Shown piece by piece: positions 61,043 to 64,000 of a DNA stretch of 64,000 bases (position 1 is its first letter; each line of letters starts with the position of its first letter). The stretch lies in NCBI RefSeq assembly GCF_000422885.1, contig NZ_AUGX01000023.1:1-64000 (forward strand), in the 5' to 3' direction. The notes below the pieces were generated by a model. That model had not been told where the DNA came from, did not search any database, and saw only the letters and a list, made by a program, of their open reading frames with translations. Source of the DNA: Ottowia thiooxydans DSM 14619 (GTDB lineage: Bacteria > Pseudomonadota > Gammaproteobacteria > Burkholderiales > Burkholderiaceae_C). Made by a program: the position numbers and the translations under genes.

Positions 61043-61227
61043 GAGATGAAAAGTAAACTGGTCACTCTTCGAAGTGGTAAGTTGAATTCTGATTTTGTAT
61101 TTATTCAGTTGTTTTTAGGTAAACGGCTGTTGCCTATTTGTAATTTAAATCCCAAGCCTGAATGGGTAGGAATCAAAGTTAAATTTTAGTAAGCGAAATA
61201 TATCTCGTAATCAAGTGGAGGAAGTTC

Positions 61228-62061
61228 ATGAAAATTAAGTCAATTCTTGCGTGTTCGGCATTTCTAAGCCTATCTGCCGTAAATTTTGCGGTCGCAGCGC
61301 CCCAAACTGGGCTATGGATGATCGCGTCCGGAGAAAACGCCTATGGCGGTGATCTTATAAATATCGACGTCCAAGACAACAAGGTTTTTATTATTTTCGC
61401 GGTTGGAGCTGTACCAAATAATACCTATTTTCTCTATGGTACAGGCACTCTAGATGGTGACAATGTCGCGGTGGAGCTTACTTCCTCCAAGGATTTGACA
61501 AAAAAGCAAGTGACGGGTAGTTTCAATAGTAGTACAACCGGTGTGATGACTTTTGAAGGTGTCGGGAGTCGCACCGTATTCCGAGTACAGTTAGCTGACA
61601 CAACCAAGCCTCAGACTATGCTTGGCTCCTGGATTTTTACTTATGTAAACACTTCAACAGCGAAGGGAACGTCTCAAGGTCGCCTTTTGAATTCCATCCT
61701 GCCAGCATCAGTTAACGGTGGTGGCATTTCCGTTGATGGCTCAGGGAAATTTGGATGTGAATTCCAAACGGGAGGGACGTATAAAGGGTATACAGTTTGC
61801 GTCGATGTAACCAACCCCTCGCAGCAATTGAACTACTTTCTGAAGCGCAGTGCAGATGAGGCTGGTGGGGTGTATATGGTGAGCAATGCTATTAACGGGA
61901 CGACCATAGCCTTGGCAAGAAGAGTGGGTACATCAGACGGAAAAAGCCTGGTAACGCCGAAATCAGCAAATGAGTCGCAAAAAATTCTGTCTTCTGCCAT
62001 TGAGAATTTCTTGTACAACTACGGAGCTATCGCCAAACAAGAACTCTTGAATAAAGAGTAG
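61228..62061 (+). CDS. Exported protein, first of a tandem paralogous pair
   Basis: A 277-residue protein. Signal peptide (LACSAFLSLSAVNFAVAA) cleaved before PQTG; the mature part is beta-rich with shared blocks: PQTGLWMIASGENAYGGDLI, IIFAVGAVPNNTYFLYGTGT, TSSKDL, GSFNSSTTGVM, KFGCEFQ and the C-terminal ENFLYNYG. Two Cys (GCEF and YTVCVD) may form a disulfide. It has an AT-richer, foreign-looking codon use. AAGTGGAGGAAGTTC before the ATG is a strong ribosome-binding site. The paralogue at 62498 repeats gene and promoter. Secreted or periplasmic; function unknown. Confidence 0.75.
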   Translation: MKIKSILACSAFLSLSAVNFAVAAPQTGLWMIASGENAYGGDLINIDVQDNKVFIIFAVGAVPNNTYFLYGTGTLDGDNVAVELTSSKDLTKKQVTGSFNSSTTGVMTFEGVGSRTVFRVQLADTTKPQTMLGSWIFTYVNTSTAKGTSQGRLLNSILPASVNGGGISVDGSGKFGCEFQTGGTYKGYTVCVDVTNPSQQLNYFLKRSADEAGGVYMVSNAINGTTIALARRVGTSDGKSLVTPKSANESQKILSSAIENFLYNYGAIAKQELLNKE

Positions 62062-62389
62062 GCGAATCATATTGTCACTTCGCCGCCCTCTGCGATAGAG
62101 GCCGGTCAGCGCAGGCCTGCGATGCGTGGGCTTGCTGTCAGAGTTTTCTCTAGCGTAGAGACGCGCGCGTCATCTTATGCTGGGTGCACGTGGGTAGTGG
62201 CGCCTTAGTGTAGTTCGCGGATAGAGCGGCTGCCCCTGAACTCGCGGATCGTTACAGCCCGATCAAGTATCGACTAGGGAACGGTTCTTGGCGGTTCTGG
62301 AGCGCAAGCCTCCAATCCAGTGAAAACTCTAAGAAGCGTTGGGTGACCCCGCCCAAGGCTCACATCGCCGTTGAACTGATTGCTTCTTG
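62062..62389. other. Intergenic region between the paralogues
   Basis: About 330 bases, more GC-rich than the flanking genes, no gene seen. Its right end leads into the second promoter. Confidence 0.4.
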
Positions 62390-62418
62390 TTGACAGGCAG
62401 TTGCTTATGCATCAGTAT
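62390..62418 (+). promoter_or_regulatory. Promoter of the second paralogous exported-protein gene
   Basis: TTGACA (62390-62395), 17-bp spacer, CAGTAT (62413-62418), identical in design to the promoter at 61014-61042; flanking bases are also similar. Confidence 0.65.
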
Positions 62419-62497
62419 AGGAATACTGCTTAAACTAATGTCGTCATTAAAAATGAGAACTAAGTTTCTATATTTTTAAATCAGATCAGGAGAGTGT

Positions 62498-63328
62498 ATG
62501 GGCATTGAATCTAAAATTATTTGTTCTCTGGCTTTTGGTCTTTCAGCGATAAGCTGTGCGGCTGCAGCGCCTCAAACAGGAACTTGGCTGATTGCGAATG
62601 GGCAAAACGCCTATGGTGGCGATATTATAAATATCGATGCACAAAACAATAAGCTATTTGTTATATTTGCCGTTGGGGCGGTTCCAAATAATACCTATTT
62701 CCTTTATGGACGAGGGACTATAGACGATAGTAATGTTGTTTTAGACCTAACATCCTCCAAAGACTCGTCTGTCAAAAGAGTCACAGGAAGTTTCAATACC
62801 AGTACAACCGGGGTTTTGAATTTCCCGGGTGTGGGTCAGCGCTCAGTGTATCGGGTAAAGCTTGAAGATGAATCAAACCCGGTAAATATGATGGGGGTTT
62901 GGAATTTTAGTCATATTCCCGGGGAAAGTGATACTGGGGTGGCTCAATATCGAGAGTTCAATTCGGTTATTCCAGGAACCGTTGAAGGCTCCGGCATTGC
63001 CTTGGATCGTACGCAAAAATTTGGATGCGAATATAAGTTGCGTGGAGAGTTTCAAGGACATGTCGTCTGCATAGATATGGCCAATCCATCTGTCTCTGCT
63101 GGATATATTTTAAAGCGAAGTGCAAATGAATTGGCTGGATACTATATTCAAAACGATAGTTATCGTGGTAGGGGATATGGGCAAAGACTCGTGGCGTCCG
63201 ACGGGGAAACGATTTTGATTCTCAAGCAGGGGGGTGAAGCACAAAATCTAATGCGGTCTGCCATGGAGAATTTTTCATACAACTACGGAAGTATGGTGAA
63301 AAATTTAATTTTGAAGGAAGCTAAGTAA
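62498..63328 (+). CDS. Exported protein, second of a tandem paralogous pair
   Basis: A 276-residue paralogue of the preceding protein. Signal peptide ends at AAAPQTG; the mature part repeats APQTGTWLIANGQNAYGGDI, IFAVGAVPNNTYFLYGRGTI, TSSKDSS, GSFNTSTTGVL, the Cys pair (GCEYK and HVVCIDM) and the C-terminal MENFSYNYG. The two diverge most in the middle third. GGAGAGTGT precedes the ATG. Independent but near-identical promoter, so the two are probably co-regulated without sharing a transcript. Function unknown. Confidence 0.75.
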   Translation: MGIESKIICSLAFGLSAISCAAAAPQTGTWLIANGQNAYGGDIINIDAQNNKLFVIFAVGAVPNNTYFLYGRGTIDDSNVVLDLTSSKDSSVKRVTGSFNTSTTGVLNFPGVGQRSVYRVKLEDESNPVNMMGVWNFSHIPGESDTGVAQYREFNSVIPGTVEGSGIALDRTQKFGCEYKLRGEFQGHVVCIDMANPSVSAGYILKRSANELAGYYIQNDSYRGRGYGQRLVASDGETILILKQGGEAQNLMRSAMENFSYNYGSMVKNLILKEAK

Positions 63329-63633
63329 GTTTTCCGATTTTTTTGCATGACCCTGTCGGTCAAGGTTCAGTGGTAAAAAAATCGATAGAAGCACCAAAAA
63401 AATAAATTCAATCCGCAAATTAAAATACTCCGAGGATTATTTTTAGTAACCGCAGGCGTATTTTTATAAATTAAATCGGCGAGCCGTTGACAAGTGCTGC
63501 TGATTCCAGTGATTGTTTTTTGCGGTACTGGCGTGCGATTTTTCTATCGCGGGGAAATTAATTTTCTCAATTCACAAATTGCTGAACGTGCCCAAACATC
63601 GGTCTCCTGGGGCTCGGTCGTTCTGGAAGCAGC
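63329..63633. other. AT-rich intergenic region, nothing recognised
   Basis: About 300 bases with T and A tracts. A TTGACA occurs near 63487 but no matching -10 follows it. Confidence 0.35.
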
Positions 63634-64000
63634 TTACCGATGAGTGAGCGGCACCTTGCGCTTGTTTGCAAAAGCGCCCGTTCCTTCTTTCTGAACGCTA
63701 CCGGCAAATAGAGGCCGGAATCGGCGGTCTTCTAAAGCACGATTCACACTTTTCGTGCCAGCCATGACGGCGAGGTGGCCGTAATCGCATATCGTCAGGC
63801 CCGCACCCAGGGCTTCTTCCATCAGCTTTTCCAGCGACACCACACGGCTGGCTAAACCGGCGCGCTCGGCTTTTTCCGCATTCATCATGCGGCCGGTGAG
63901 CACCAGGTCCATGGCTTTGGATTTGCTTATTGGGCGGGGCAGGCGCTGCGCGCCAGAGGCCTTTCTGTGCTGGATTTCTGTCTCGGGCACCATCGCAACG
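63634..64000 (-). pseudogene. Enoyl-CoA hydratase/isomerase gene, degenerate 3' part (runs off the window)
   Basis: The minus strand encodes the C-terminal half of a crotonase-family enzyme: AQRLPRPISKSKAMDLVLTG and then MMNAEKAERAGLASRVV, as in the RxxGxxxAxxxxLTGRxxxAxEAxxxGLV core. The C-terminal part (KSVNRALEDRRFRPLFAGSV ... QKEGTGAFANKRK) lacks about 15 residues present in normal members between SVNRA and the FAT.DQKEG motif. The oxyanion-hole region would lie outside the window. The upstream frame is open to the edge, so the gene continues. The deletion suggests decay, but a functional variant cannot be excluded. Confidence 0.6.

Noticed and set aside
63487-63520. TTGACA as a third copy of the paralogue promoter
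   Set aside because: No CAGTAT-like -10 at 17 bases and no gene follows on that strand.
1-64000. CRISPR array
   Set aside because: No regularly spaced repeats of 23-40 bases seen.

Overview
The window looks like a chromosomal stretch of a betaproteobacterium, most likely order Burkholderiales, family Comamonadaceae or a close relative. The reasons are two Bug/TctC-type extracytoplasmic solute receptors, IPTL-CTERM-type sorting tails, LysR/AraC/IclR/RpiR regulators, an iron-linked imelysin/di-haem operon, and Comamonadaceae-style intergenic repeats, in GC-rich DNA interrupted by AT-richer foreign patches. No rRNA or CRISPR array was seen. No search was run; all family names come from reading the translations.

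Layout. 1-8.3 kb is a mosaic of small, mostly unassigned genes: a cNMP-fold lipoprotein, a zinc-metalloprotease-like lipoprotein, a YwqG/DUF1963-like protein, an ankyrin protein and a cassette-like lipoprotein gene. It is bounded by the start of an IS110 element and by a nest of two broken IS5-family elements. 8.4-12.5 kb is a giant glycine-rich exported protein with an IPTL-CTERM-like tail. 12.7-19.4 kb holds a pseudogene, an AraC/SDR/ABM redox locus, a chimeric scar (a LysR tail fused to a broken copy of the 2.8-kb lipoprotein), a headless IclR gene, a serine-hydrolase gene and a GNAT gene. 19.7-22.8 kb is a two-gene ATPase-TOPRIM plus adenine methylase module, a candidate anti-phage or restriction-like system, followed by an orphan promoter/short-ORF/terminator unit.

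23.29-45.24 kb is a roughly 22-kb integrated island bounded by a 49-bp direct repeat that is the 3' part of a tRNA(CAU) gene. It carries a tyrosine integrase, an AlpA-like protein, a CHC2 primase-type zinc protein and a DUF3987 protein at one end. Its cargo is a second exported protein with a sorting tail, lipoproteins, a serine recombinase, a Bug receptor/DMT/RpiR/PanE-like/TauE cluster and umuDC. No conjugation genes were recognised.

45.3-53 kb returns to core-like metabolism: an FMN-dependent 2-hydroxyacid oxidase, a Bug receptor, a D-2-hydroxyacid dehydrogenase, a VWA lipoprotein, an aldo/keto reductase and an MFS carrier. 53.2-58.5 kb is a four-gene imelysin / di-haem oxidase / imelysin / DUF1513 operon behind a Fur-like box, probably for periplasmic iron handling. 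58.7-60.6 kb is an ECF sigma factor with a translationally coupled membrane-anchored partner. 61-63.3 kb holds two tandem paralogous secreted proteins with duplicated promoters, and the window ends in a degenerate enoyl-CoA hydratase gene.
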